Assembly (NCBI GenBank): GCA_944325785.1
Contig: CALVBN010000003.1
Span: 1 to 64,000, forward strand
Origin: Candidatus Gastranaerophilales bacterium
GTDB taxonomy: Bacteria; Cyanobacteriota; Vampirovibrionia; Gastranaerophilales; Gastranaerophilaceae
DNA length: 64,000 nucleotides
Reading direction: 5' to 3'
The position numbers and the translations under genes are program-made. Positions 44,412 through 52,341 of this stretch are shown here, piece after piece. Below the pieces are notes generated by a model that saw only the letters and a list, made by a program, of their open reading frames with translations, ran no database searches and was not told where the DNA came from. Position 1 is the stretch's first letter; each line of letters begins with the position of its first letter.

Positions 44412-45200
44412 ATGATAAAGCTGGTTGCAACAGATATAGACGGAACCCTTGTAGTTCCGGAAAGCAATTTTTCGGAAGCGGTAAGAAAGTGTATTCAAAG
44501 ACTTTGCAAAAAAGGAATTATAGTTGTTCTTGTGACCGGAAGAATGCATGCTGCTGCGAGTTTGATTGCAAAAGATTTGGGGCTTGATACTCCGGTTGTT
44601 TCTTATCAAGGCGGGCTTATAAAACATAATAATGAAACTTTGTATGAAAAATGTCTTACGCAGGAACAGGCTGACCGCGTTCTTGAATGGGCTGAAGCTG
44701 AAAATATACATATAAATCTTTATAATAATGATGTCTTATATTCAGAAAAAAAATGCTATGAAATAGAAAGATACTGCACAAATCTGCACACGGAATATAC
44801 GATTAAGCCTTTTTGCGATGTCAAAAAGACAGAAGTGAATAAGCTTCTTGCAATAGATTATAATAATCCGGAGAGGATTAACCTGTATGAGCGGGAGTTG
44901 CCTAAGGTTTTTCCGGAGTTGTATATAGTTAAATCAACGCCGTATTTTTTGGAGTTTTCTAACAAAGAAGCATCCAAATATTGTGCGGTTAAGTTTTTGC
45001 AGAATTTGTGGAATATAAAAGAAGAAGAAACCTTGACTATCGGGGATCAGAATAATGATATTGCGCTTTTAAAAGCTGGCGGAGTAAAGGTTGCAATGGG
45101 AAATGCCACGGAAGAATTAAAAGCAATAGCCGATGATATAACAGATTCTGTATACAACGATGGTTTTGTTAAAGCAATGGAAAAATATTGTCTGGGCTAA
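44412..45200 (+). CDS. Cof-type HAD hydrolase (262 aa)
   Basis: A haloacid dehalogenase-superfamily phosphatase of the Cof/YidA group, which acts on sugar phosphates or flavin mononucleotide. Motif I is VATDIDGTLV (nucleophile Asp8), motif II VLVTGR, and a C2-type cap lies between about 90 and 190. Motif III/IV is LTIGDQNNDIALLKAGG, followed by VAMGNATEELKAIAD and the typical final NDGFVKAMEKY. GAGGA precedes the start. Lone gene; substrate not predictable. Confidence 0.92.
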   Translation: MIKLVATDIDGTLVVPESNFSEAVRKCIQRLCKKGIIVVLVTGRMHAAASLIAKDLGLDTPVVSYQGGLIKHNNETLYEKCLTQEQADRVLEWAEAENIHINLYNNDVLYSEKKCYEIERYCTNLHTEYTIKPFCDVKKTEVNKLLAIDYNNPERINLYERELPKVFPELYIVKSTPYFLEFSNKEASKYCAVKFLQNLWNIKEEETLTIGDQNNDIALLKAGGVKVAMGNATEELKAIADDITDSVYNDGFVKAMEKYCLG

Positions 45201-45261
45201 GCGCCGGCAATGAATAGGGGCAAGGCTAAATCTCTAAACCATTTTAAAATAATAAATAAAA

Positions 45262-45523
45262 AACCGTACCACTGCCTATCGAAATACAGCCAAACTGATT
45301 TTGCTTATAAAATCTACCTCTTAAACTTACGACACCCGCAAGGGTTACCTTAGTGCTGCTATGTTTCCATCCTGACACGGTTCGATATCTTACGCCGCCA
45401 TAATCTAAGTTATCAACAACCCTATAAACATAGGCAATTTATCTGTACCCCTCACAGCAGGCTCTGCACCCCGCAATCGCTTCGGGTCGAGAGAACGCTA
45501 CGTCCCCGTGGAGTACGGCAGGG
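45262..45523 (-). ncRNA. ffs: Signal recognition particle RNA, large (Alu-containing) form
   Basis: The minus strand carries the SRP domain IV hairpin (GTGTCAGG...GAAA...AGCAGCACTAAGG, about 45349-45380). Its ends pair (CTGCCGTAC at the 5' end with GTACGG at the 3' end), and it has Alu-domain sequence near the 5' end (GGGGACGTAGCG..., GGGGTGCAGAGCCTGC) similar in order to Bacillus scRNA. Total about 260 nt, followed by TTTTTT. The ends are estimates. Binds Ffh for co-translational targeting. Confidence 0.85.
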
Positions 45524-45541
45524 GTAATTGTATCATAGAAA

Positions 45542-46420
45542 TTAATCAATTACAAGCAGGCGATCATGCAATGTACATCTTTTTCCGATAGGAATCGTTA
45601 TTTTTTCTTTGTTATGTGTGATTTTAAATCCGCTGACTACTGGGAGATCTAATCTAGAAGCTAATTCCTCAAAATATTCTTCAAGCCAGTTTTGATTATC
45701 TACGTCCAGAAAATCGCCAAGAACAATTCCCTTGCATTTACCCTTGAATTCATCAATATTTAAAAGCTGTTGAAACATTCTGTCAATCTTGTATACCGGC
45801 TCATTCAAGTCCTCTGCAAAAAATATAAAATCCTCTTCCGGCATAAAATCAATACCGCACAAAGAAGCAACTGTCGCAAGGTTTCCGCCCCAAATTATAC
45901 CCTCGGCTTTCCCCTCTTTGTATATTTTCTTACCCTCAAATTCTAGTACTTTTTCTTCTAAAGCATTCACAAGATTACACCAGGAAAACATCATTCCCTC
46001 TCCTTTGAGGAGAGGGTTAGGGTGAGGTGTCAAATCCCCGAAATCAGAGCATGCCATAGGTCCGTGATAAGTCACCATGCCGGTTTTCTTATAAATCATC
46101 AAAAGAAGCGCCGTAATGTCAGAAAACCCGACAAACGGCTTTGGATTATTTTTAATCAAATCATAATCAATTTTATTAACAAGCCTTATTGCGCCGTATC
46201 CGCCCCTTGCACACATAATCATATCAATTTCGGAACCTTCAAAGAATTTGTGTAATTCTTCAATTTTATCCTCATCGTTTCCTGCAAGGTAGCGGTTTGT
46301 GTCATAAATATTTTTTGAAAGCTTAATATTGTACCCTAAATTTTCAAGGTTGTTGACCGCGATATCAAGTTTATTTTTATTTACCCCGCCGGATGGCGCA
46401 ATGATTCCTATAGTTTCCAT
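45542..46420 (-). CDS. ldcA: LD-carboxypeptidase family protein (292 aa)
   Basis: A serine peptidase of the S66 family that removes the terminal D-Ala from murein tetrapeptides during recycling; MccF-like self-immunity is the alternative. Starts with IGIIAPSGG. CARGGYGAIRL and VGFSDITALLL (nucleophile Ser at about 99) follow. The C-terminal domain has GGNLATVASLCG, the Glu of FAEDLNEPVYKIDRM (about 206) and the His of ITHNKEKITIPIG (about 268), completing the Ser-Glu-His triad. Between the domains, about residues 130-142 (LTPHPNPLLKGEG) are the translation of a small palindromic repeat. There is no clear signal peptide, consistent with a cytoplasmic enzyme. Confidence 0.9.
   Translation of the reverse strand: METIGIIAPSGGVNKNKLDIAVNNLENLGYNIKLSKNIYDTNRYLAGNDEDKIEELHKFFEGSEIDMIMCARGGYGAIRLVNKIDYDLIKNNPKPFVGFSDITALLLMIYKKTGMVTYHGPMACSDFGDLTPHPNPLLKGEGMMFSWCNLVNALEEKVLEFEGKKIYKEGKAEGIIWGGNLATVASLCGIDFMPEEDFIFFAEDLNEPVYKIDRMFQQLLNIDEFKGKCKGIVLGDFLDVDNQNWLEEYFEELASRLDLPVVSGFKITHNKEKITIPIGKRCTLHDRLLVID
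45996..46033 (-). repeat. Palindromic repeat inserted in frame in ldcA
   Basis: Contains the hairpin ccctctcc-tttg-aggagaggg and a tail ggtgaggtgtcaa. The same sequence with small changes is at 63965-64000. Translated in ldcA it adds about 13 residues. Confidence 0.85.
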
Positions 46421-46601
46421 ATTCCAATCTTATCATAGAAAAATGCTTCATTTCATATATAAAAATTAGGAGCAGTGCGAAAAACTCTTGTTATACGGAC
46501 TCAAAAATCTTTATTAACTTTTGTAAAATTTTTGTTAACAATGGGCAATTTTTAACATTTTGAATTGTTATTATATATATACAGTAAAAGAGGAACTAAT
46601 T
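46421..46601. other. Short AT-rich spacer with gene promoter
   Basis: Divergent spacer with T/A-rich near-repeats (ttttgtaaaatttttgttaac). Presumably holds the promoter of the 83-residue gene. No specific element can be assigned. Confidence 0.3.
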
Positions 46602-46853
46602 ATGGGCGTACCAGGACTAGAACAAAATTATCAATACGGGCAGTACGGTTATGGTCAACAGCCTTTTGGCAGTCTAACCGTCGGACCGCGTGTCACCCCG
46701 TCGCCGTCGGTAGATCCTTCGACGGGAATTTCAATTCCGGGGCAAATCGGATATGTTTCTGACGAAGGCGGAAACAAGATTTCCTTAGGACAGGACGGTG
46801 TCGGACTTGCACATAGAGATCCGAAAGAATTCGGGTTTATGGCGGTAGCTTAA
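46602..46853 (+). CDS. Small Tyr/Gly/Gln-rich protein (83 aa)
   Basis: ATG 46602 is preceded by AAAGAGGA seven bases upstream. The first 25 residues are low-complexity (YQYGQYGYGQQPFG); the rest is a compact, polar stretch (SIPGQIGYVSDEGGNKISLGQDGVGL). No signal peptide or membrane helix. A good terminator follows, supporting a real single gene. No known family. Confidence 0.6.
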   Translation: MGVPGLEQNYQYGQYGYGQQPFGSLTVGPRVTPSPSVDPSTGISIPGQIGYVSDEGGNKISLGQDGVGLAHRDPKEFGFMAVA

Positions 46854-46859
46854 AGTATT

Positions 46860-46887
46860 AAAAGACCTCTTAAAAAGAGGTCTTTTA
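46860..46887 (+). terminator. Rho-independent terminator
   Basis: Perfect 12-bp stem aaaagacctctt/aagaggtctttt with AAA loop and T run, six bases after the stop. Confidence 0.92.
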
Positions 46888-47316
46888 ATTTTATGATAAT
46901 TTCGCGGTAAGTGCTTTTTATCTTTAATTATATTTAACATTTCTTTCTCTTTTTTGCGATAAAAAGAGAAAGAAACGTTAGCAAAGAAAGAGAAACACGC
47001 ACTGTTGCCTGCACCCTGGCGGGTGCGGTTTGAATGGATGTTGCAGGCAAGCCTGCATGTTTACGCTCGCTATGGTTATGCATTCGCATAACACGCTCGC
47101 GGTGTAATGCGCGTTATTGGGACAATTTTAATTAATATTGGTGGGATACGCCTTACGGCTTGGCGTCATTCAGAGGCTCGTAAGAGCCGAAGAATCTCTG
47201 CTCTAATTTTTCGCTTCACCCCTCACGCAGTATTATTAAACCGCTTAGTCACCCAGTCACTTATTCACCTAATCACTTACTTCACCCTTTACGCCTCACC
47301 CCTCACGAAATTTATA
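46888..47316. other. Intergenic region packed with hairpins and repeats
   Basis: No gene. Holds a long hairpin ttctttctcttttt/aaaaagagaaagaa (46941-46975), gcaccc-tggc-gggtgc (47011-47026), the palindrome gcaggcaagcctgc (47043-47056), ttatgc-attc-gcataa (47076-47091), the 37-bp dispersed repeat and TTCACCC-type heptamers up to 47312. It appears to be a composite of several small repeat elements. Confidence 0.6.
47163..47199 (+). repeat. 37-bp dispersed repeat, copy 2
   Basis: Identical over 37 bases to 6206-6242, in the same orientation and again followed by cgcttcac and CTCAC heptamers. Confidence 0.85.
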
Positions 47317-48048
47317 TCATGTTTCTCTATTTCGGGTTTTCATCCATTCGTCTTTGGGAAGGTCAGAAACAATGTTGCCGTCTTTGAATTTGATTACTCT
47401 TGAGCAGTATTCTGCAATATCAGGCTCGTGGGTTACAAGTACGATTGTTTTCCCTTCTTTGCCGTTAAATCCGCGGTTTAATTTAACAAAAAACTCCATG
47501 ACTTCAATACTTGTTTTTGTATCAAGGTTTCCTGTAGGTTCGTCTGCAAGTATGAGCGGTGCATCGTTAACCAGGGCTCTAGCTATAGCAACTCTCTGTT
47601 GCTGACCGCCGGACATCTGGTTTGGCATGTGTGATTCACGATTTTTTAAGCCTACTATCTCTAAAGCTTCTTTTGCACATCTGTGGCGTTCTTCCTCCGG
47701 AATACCTTTATAAATCATAGGAAGTTCCACATTTTCCAAAGCAGATGTTCTTGATATCAGATTAAAACCTTGAAATACAAACCCTATTTTCCTGTTTCTT
47801 ATATGCGACAATTCTTCCGGTGTCAATGAAAATACATCTACACCTTCAAGGTGGTAGCTTCCGCTTGTCGGCCTGTCAAGAGTCCCAAGCATGTTCATAC
47901 AGGTGGATTTTCCGGAACCGGATGTCCCCATTATTGCTACAAATTCACCTTTTCGGATAGAAAAAGAAACCCCGTTCAGCGCATTGAAACTCTCATCCTC
48001 GCTTTTATAAGTCTTTATAACATCTTTTACTTCAATTAAAGCCGTCAT
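47317..48048 (-). CDS. ABC transporter ATP-binding protein, MacB/LolD type (243 aa)
   Basis: Walker A GTSGSGKST (about 42-50), Q-loop VFQGFNLI, signature MSGGQQQRVAIARAL, Walker B LILADEPTGNLD and switch His in VLVTHE are all present. Sequence style (TSGSYHLEGVDVFSLTPEELSHIRNRKIGFVFQGFNL) is that of the MacB/LolD/FtsE-like group serving lipoprotein release, macrolide or peptide export. The partner permease is not next to it. It is divergent from ppdK. Confidence 0.93.
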   Translation of the reverse strand: MTALIEVKDVIKTYKSEDESFNALNGVSFSIRKGEFVAIMGTSGSGKSTCMNMLGTLDRPTSGSYHLEGVDVFSLTPEELSHIRNRKIGFVFQGFNLISRTSALENVELPMIYKGIPEEERHRCAKEALEIVGLKNRESHMPNQMSGGQQQRVAIARALVNDAPLILADEPTGNLDTKTSIEVMEFFVKLNRGFNGKEGKTIVLVTHEPDIAEYCSRVIKFKDGNIVSDLPKDEWMKTRNRET

Positions 48049-48055
48049 ACTGTTA

Positions 48056-48110
48056 TTTTAGCACAAATTAAAAAATTCCTTATGTACATTGAAATATGTT
48101 TGTGCTAAAA
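48056..48110. promoter_or_regulatory. Inverted repeat between the ABC gene and ppdK
   Basis: Perfect 12-base arms (ttttagcacaaa / tttgtgctaaaa) 31 bases apart between two divergent starts. The right arm runs into a TAAAAT -10-like box for ppdK. Candidate operator for a dimeric regulator affecting both genes. Confidence 0.55.
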
Positions 48111-48159
48111 TCTGGGTGCTAGGATGTTATATAATCATATAAAAAAGAAGGAGAAATGT

Positions 48160-50820
48160 ATGATTCAAGGTACGAAAGAAAAGAGAGTGTGGCTTTTCCG
48201 TCAAGGTAATGCAAACATGCGCAACCTTTTGGGCGGTAAAGGTGCTAACCTCGCAGAAATGACAAATTTAGGCTTACCGGTACCTCCGGGGCTGACTATC
48301 ACAACAGAAACTTGTATGGACTACATTAACAACGGCAATAAAATGCCTGATGGTTTGATGGATGAAGTTAAAGAAGCTTTAAAAGATGTAGAAGCTCAAG
48401 CAGGCAAAAAATTCGGCGATACAACTAACCCGCTTCTTGTTTCAGTACGTTCAGGCGCAAGAATCTCTATGCCTGGTATGATGGAAACTATTCTTAACTT
48501 AGGTTTAAACGATGAAACTGTTGAAGCTATGGTTAAATTAACTAACAACCCGCGCTTCTGCTATGATTCTTACAGAAGATTTTTGACAATGTTCGGCTCT
48601 GTTGCTTGGGAAATGGACAGACAAAAATACTTTGAATCAGAAGTTGAAAAAGTTAAGGAAAGAGAAGGCGTTAAATCTGATACGGAAGTATCAGCTGAAG
48701 GCTGGAAATCTCTTATTCCTATCTACAAAAAGACTATTAAAGAAGTTACAGGCAAGGACTTCCCGCAAGATCCGTATGTTCAGCTTCAAGAAGCTATTGA
48801 AGCAGTATTCCGTTCTTGGAATATTCCTCGTGCAGTAGCTTATAGAAACATGAACAAAATTGATCACAATTACGGTACTGCTGTTAACGTTCAAACAATG
48901 GTCTTCGGTAATATGGGCGATGACTGCGCAACAGGTGTTTCATTCACACGTAACCCTGCAACAGGTGAAAACAAATTCTACGGTGAATACTTAACAAATG
49001 CTCAAGGTGAAGACGTTGTTGCAGGTATCAGAACTCCTAAACCGATTGCTGAACTTGAACACGAAATGCCGGATTTATACAGACAATATGTTGATATTGC
49101 TAAAAAACTTGAACTCGGATATAAAGATGTTCAAGATATGGAATTTACTATTGAAAGAGGTAAATTATATATCCTGCAGACACGTAACGGTAAGAGAACT
49201 GCAGCAGCTGCTGTAAGAATTGCAGTAGAAATGTGCAAAGAAGGTATTATTACTAAAGAAAGAGCTATTCAATTAGTAGATCCTTATACAGTTAACCAAA
49301 TTTTACTGCCTTGCTTTGATGCTAAAGCAATGGAAGAAGCTCACAAAGTTGCGCACGGTGTAAATGCTTCTCCTGGTGCTGCAGTAGGTAAGATTGTATT
49401 TGATACAGAAGAAGCTGCTCAAAGAGGCGCAGCAGGTGAAAAAGTTATTCTTGTAAGAATAGAGACCTGTCCGGATGATATTCACGGTATGGCAGTTGCT
49501 CAAGGTGTTTTAACACTTCGTGGCGGTGCTACATCTCACGCAGCAGTAGTTGCAAAGGGTATGGGTAAACCATGCGTAGCAGGCTGTGAAGATATGAAGA
49601 TTGATCTTGAAAATGAAACATTAACAGGCGCTGATGGTACTGTTTACCACAAAAACGATATCATCTCTCTTGACGGCGGAAAAGGTCTTGTAATGGACGG
49701 AGCTGTTAAGCTTGCTGATGCTCAAATTGATGATAACTTCACTACATTCTTCCAGTGGGTAGATGAAATCAAGACAATGAAAGTTGAAGCTAACGCTGAT
49801 ACTCCAAAGGATATTGAAAATGCTCTTAAATTCGGTACAGAAGGTGTTGGTCTTTGCCGTACAGAACACATGTTTATGGATCCGGACAGATTACCTTGGG
49901 TACAGAAGATGATTATTGCAGGTACTCCGGAAGCAAGAAAAGAAGCTTTAGATCACTTACTTCCGATGCAGTATTCAGACTTCTACAATATGTTCAAGGC
50001 ATTAGGCTCCGGCAAACCAATGACAGTACGTCTGTTAGACCCGCCGCTTCACGAATTCTTACCTTCTAAGGAAGATTTGATTGCTGAAGTTGCTACTCTT
50101 AAGGCTCTTGGCAAAGACTCTAAGGAAAAAGAAGAACTTCTTCAAGTAGTAGAAGGACTTTCTGAGTCTAACCCGATGATGGGCTTGAGAGGCTGCAGAT
50201 TAGGTTTAACTTATCCGGAAATCAATGAAATGCAGGTAAGAGCAATCTTTGAAGCAGCATGTGATGCTAAAAAAGAAGGTGTTGACGTAATTCCTTACGT
50301 TATGATACCTCTTATCGGTCACGTAAATGAGTTAAAGGTTGCAAAAGAAATTCTTGAAAGAGTTGCTGAAAATGTAATGAACGAAAAAGGAATCAGAGTT
50401 GAATACAAATTCGGTACTATGATAGAAATTCCTCGTGCAGCATTGACTGCTGATGAAGTTGCTGAATACGCTGAATTCTTCTCATTCGGTACAAACGACT
50501 TGACTCAGATGACATTCGGCTATTCAAGAGATGACGCAGAAGGCAAATTCTTGAAACGTTATGTTGAACAGAAAATCCTTCCTGCTAACCCGTTTGAAAC
50601 ACTTGATACAAAAGGTGTTGGTAAGTTAATGGAAATGGCTATGGAAAAAGGTAAAGCTGTTAATCCGAAACTTATCGGCGGTGTTTGTGGTGAACACGGC
50701 GGAGATCCGGATTCAGTTAAGTTTGCATACAGAATCGGACTTGATTATGTATCTTGCTCACCATTCCGTATTCCGCAGGCAAAACTTGCTGCAGCTCAAG
50801 CAGTTGTCGAAGGAAGATAG
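48160..50820 (+). CDS. ppdK: Pyruvate, phosphate dikinase (886 aa)
   Basis: Interconverts pyruvate + ATP + phosphate with phosphoenolpyruvate + AMP + pyrophosphate. ATG 48160 has AAGGAG six bases upstream. The N-terminal ATP-grasp domain (WLFRQGNANMRNLLGGKGANLAEM, SVRSGARISMPGMMETILNLGLN) is followed by the swivelling phospho-His domain with GGATSHAAVVAKGMGKPCV (His about 457). The C-terminal PEP/pyruvate TIM barrel carries GTEGVGLCRTEHMF and the catalytic Cys in GVCGEHGGDP (about 844). Full length. In anaerobes it often runs in the pyruvate/ATP-forming direction of glycolysis. A terminator follows. Confidence 0.98.
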   Translation: MIQGTKEKRVWLFRQGNANMRNLLGGKGANLAEMTNLGLPVPPGLTITTETCMDYINNGNKMPDGLMDEVKEALKDVEAQAGKKFGDTTNPLLVSVRSGARISMPGMMETILNLGLNDETVEAMVKLTNNPRFCYDSYRRFLTMFGSVAWEMDRQKYFESEVEKVKEREGVKSDTEVSAEGWKSLIPIYKKTIKEVTGKDFPQDPYVQLQEAIEAVFRSWNIPRAVAYRNMNKIDHNYGTAVNVQTMVFGNMGDDCATGVSFTRNPATGENKFYGEYLTNAQGEDVVAGIRTPKPIAELEHEMPDLYRQYVDIAKKLELGYKDVQDMEFTIERGKLYILQTRNGKRTAAAAVRIAVEMCKEGIITKERAIQLVDPYTVNQILLPCFDAKAMEEAHKVAHGVNASPGAAVGKIVFDTEEAAQRGAAGEKVILVRIETCPDDIHGMAVAQGVLTLRGGATSHAAVVAKGMGKPCVAGCEDMKIDLENETLTGADGTVYHKNDIISLDGGKGLVMDGAVKLADAQIDDNFTTFFQWVDEIKTMKVEANADTPKDIENALKFGTEGVGLCRTEHMFMDPDRLPWVQKMIIAGTPEARKEALDHLLPMQYSDFYNMFKALGSGKPMTVRLLDPPLHEFLPSKEDLIAEVATLKALGKDSKEKEELLQVVEGLSESNPMMGLRGCRLGLTYPEINEMQVRAIFEAACDAKKEGVDVIPYVMIPLIGHVNELKVAKEILERVAENVMNEKGIRVEYKFGTMIEIPRAALTADEVAEYAEFFSFGTNDLTQMTFGYSRDDAEGKFLKRYVEQKILPANPFETLDTKGVGKLMEMAMEKGKAVNPKLIGGVCGEHGGDPDSVKFAYRIGLDYVSCSPFRIPQAKLAAAQAVVEGR

Positions 50821-50844
50821 AAAAATCTTTTAGAGATATTGGAT

Positions 50845-50876
50845 AAGGGGCGGAATGCAAAGCATTCCGCCCCTTA
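50845..50876 (+). terminator. Terminator of ppdK
   Basis: A perfect 14-bp GC-rich stem (aaggggcggaatgc/gcattccgcccctt) with loop aaa, 24 bases after the stop. The T run is weak. Confidence 0.8.
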
Positions 50877-50913
50877 TTTATGAGTATTTAATAAAAATAG
50901 TTTATGCGGTAAA

Positions 50914-51315
50914 TCACATTTTATATTTTATTGCTCTTATAAAATCGTTAAAAGATACTTGTTTTAGCCATTCACATAAGTTATCCGCAGCTTCTTCAAA
51001 TTTATTATGTCTGGATGTGCCAAAACATAATTCTTCTTTTTGCGGAAAGGGAGAAAATCTATTTTTTCTATAGTTTAGTTTCATAATAGCATCCGTTCGA
51101 GAACTTCCTAAACCTCCAAAGCTGTTTTCGGCATAAAAAGTTATACTTCCATCATACTTGTCAAAAAACTCGTTAACTCCTTTACTCTGTTTTAAAGCTT
51201 CTGTTAATTTTTTCTGCAACATTTCAGAATCTGCATAATATCCTTTGTATTTTAAGCTCTTGAGAGCTCCAAACTTAGGATTTGTATTGTTAAATGATAT
51301 CTTATCAATCTGCAT
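50914..51315 (-). CDS. Hypothetical protein (133 aa)
   Basis: ATG 51315 was chosen over 51336 because AAAGG lies eight bases before it. The protein begins MQIDKISFNNTNPKFGALKSLKYKGY, followed by a helix (SEMLQKKLTEALKQSKGVNEFFDKY) and beta strands (GSITFYAENSFGGLG, AIMKLNYRKNR). No signal peptide, membrane helix or catalytic motif. Convergent with ppdK. Family not recognised. Confidence 0.65.
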   Translation of the reverse strand: MQIDKISFNNTNPKFGALKSLKYKGYYADSEMLQKKLTEALKQSKGVNEFFDKYDGSITFYAENSFGGLGSSRTDAIMKLNYRKNRFSPFPQKEELCFGTSRHNKFEEAADNLCEWLKQVSFNDFIRAIKYKM

Positions 51316-51576
51316 GTCCCCCGCCTTTCTCGACATTTATTTATACTGTTATTAAACATGATAAATATTTAATTTGCATGTTCTTCTAATAACTTTTACA
51401 AAAGTTTACATGGATGATTAGTCTTGTAGTGAGTGGGGCAAAACAGTGTAAAAAGAAAATTTATACTTATAATCTTTTCATTACTGTTATTAACAAATTT
51501 AACACACCTGTAGCGCCGTTTTTTGCATATATACCCCTTTCTTTTGATTGGGACAACTTAACAATTAACATACCAA
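51316..51576. other. AT-rich spacer
   Basis: About 260 bases with no gene. Should contain the promoters of the divergent hypothetical and toxin-antitoxin genes. No clear box is assigned. Confidence 0.3.
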
Positions 51577-51610
51577 CCCTCTTTATGCTATCATAATAAA
51601 GAAAAGAGGG
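51577..51610 (+). promoter_or_regulatory. Hairpin enclosing the ribosome site of the HEPN gene
   Basis: ccctcttt (51577-51584) pairs perfectly with aaagaggg (51603-51610). The right arm contains the AGAGGG ribosome site six bases before ATG 51617. It may be a translational control hairpin or an operator. Confidence 0.5.
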
Positions 51611-51616
51611 CAAAAC

Positions 51617-52009
51617 ATGTCAAGATTATCGGAAAGAATTGAAAATTTTAACAGAGCATTTGAAATATATAAAGAAGCAGCTGCGGATTTTAAGCAAGAA
51701 AAAATTTTGACACATATGGCGCTCGTACAATCATTTGAGGTCTGTTTTGAACTTGCCTGGAAGTGTTTAAAAGATTATATGGCTGAAAATGGAGTAATTG
51801 CAAATTATCCCAAAGAGGTTATAAAAGAGGCGTTTAATAAAGAAACTTTAAAAAATGCTCAATTATGGATTGATATGCTGAATGTAAGAAATTCAACATC
51901 ACATGAGTACAATATGGATAAAATTAATAGGTATTTATCAGATATGTGTACTATCTATTTTGAAGAGCTTGCAAGATTTCATTCTTGGTTAGGAGAAATT
52001 AATGAGTAA
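51617..52009 (+). CDS. hepT: HEPN-domain toxin-like protein (130 aa)
   Basis: Belongs to the HI0074/HEPN group (nucleotidyltransferase substrate-binding protein). All-helical, with FELAWKCLKDYM and the RX4H RNase motif RNSTSH (Arg91, His96), which defines the toxic HepT ribonucleases of type VII toxin-antitoxin pairs. It overlaps the downstream MNT gene by eight bases. In characterised pairs the partner AMPylates HepT to silence it. Other members of this two-gene family may have non-toxic roles, so the toxin role is inferred. Confidence 0.85.
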   Translation: MSRLSERIENFNRAFEIYKEAAADFKQEKILTHMALVQSFEVCFELAWKCLKDYMAENGVIANYPKEVIKEAFNKETLKNAQLWIDMLNVRNSTSHEYNMDKINRYLSDMCTIYFEELARFHSWLGEINE

Positions 52010-52304
52010 TGAGTTTGGGCTTCCAGAAAGAACTATGAACGAACTTTTGAATTATTTTAAATCCAAACCGGAGATTGAAAAAGTTGTAATTTATGGTTCC
52101 CGCGCCAAGGGAACGTATCATACTGGTTCGGACATTGATTTTGCAATCTGGTCTGATAAAGAAACTCTATCCGGTATAGCATTGGATCTTGATGACTTGC
52201 CAACCCCTTATATGTTTGATGTAACAAATTACAAAACGCTCGCTCATGAAGGGATGAAAAACAGCATAGACAGGGATGGAAAGTTGTTTTATATAAGAAA
52301 ATAG
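52002..52304 (+). CDS. mntA: MNT-type nucleotidyltransferase, antitoxin partner (100 aa)
   Basis: A minimal nucleotidyltransferase: VVIYGSRAKGTYHTGSDIDFAIW contains the GS motif (Gly32-Ser33) and the metal-binding pair Asp44/Asp46. A third acidic residue should come from MFDVTNY. Size (100 residues) matches MntA antitoxins that adenylylate HepT. The eight-base overlap with hepT implies coupled translation. A strong terminator follows directly. Confidence 0.9.
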   Translation: MSNEFGLPERTMNELLNYFKSKPEIEKVVIYGSRAKGTYHTGSDIDFAIWSDKETLSGIALDLDDLPTPYMFDVTNYKTLAHEGMKNSIDRDGKLFYIRK

Positions 52305-52313
52305 CAAAATATC

Positions 52314-52341
52314 GGGCGGGAAGAATCCCGCCCAGTTTTTT
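52314..52341 (+). terminator. Terminator of the HEPN/MNT pair
   Basis: Perfect 8-bp stem gggcggga/tcccgccc with AGAA loop and a run of six or more T. It reaches the convergent stop of the recombinase. Confidence 0.92.

Noticed and set aside
47107-47403. 98-codon plus-strand frame
   Set aside because: Runs through the 37-bp repeat and heptamers and overlaps the end of the ABC gene; composition is not protein-like.
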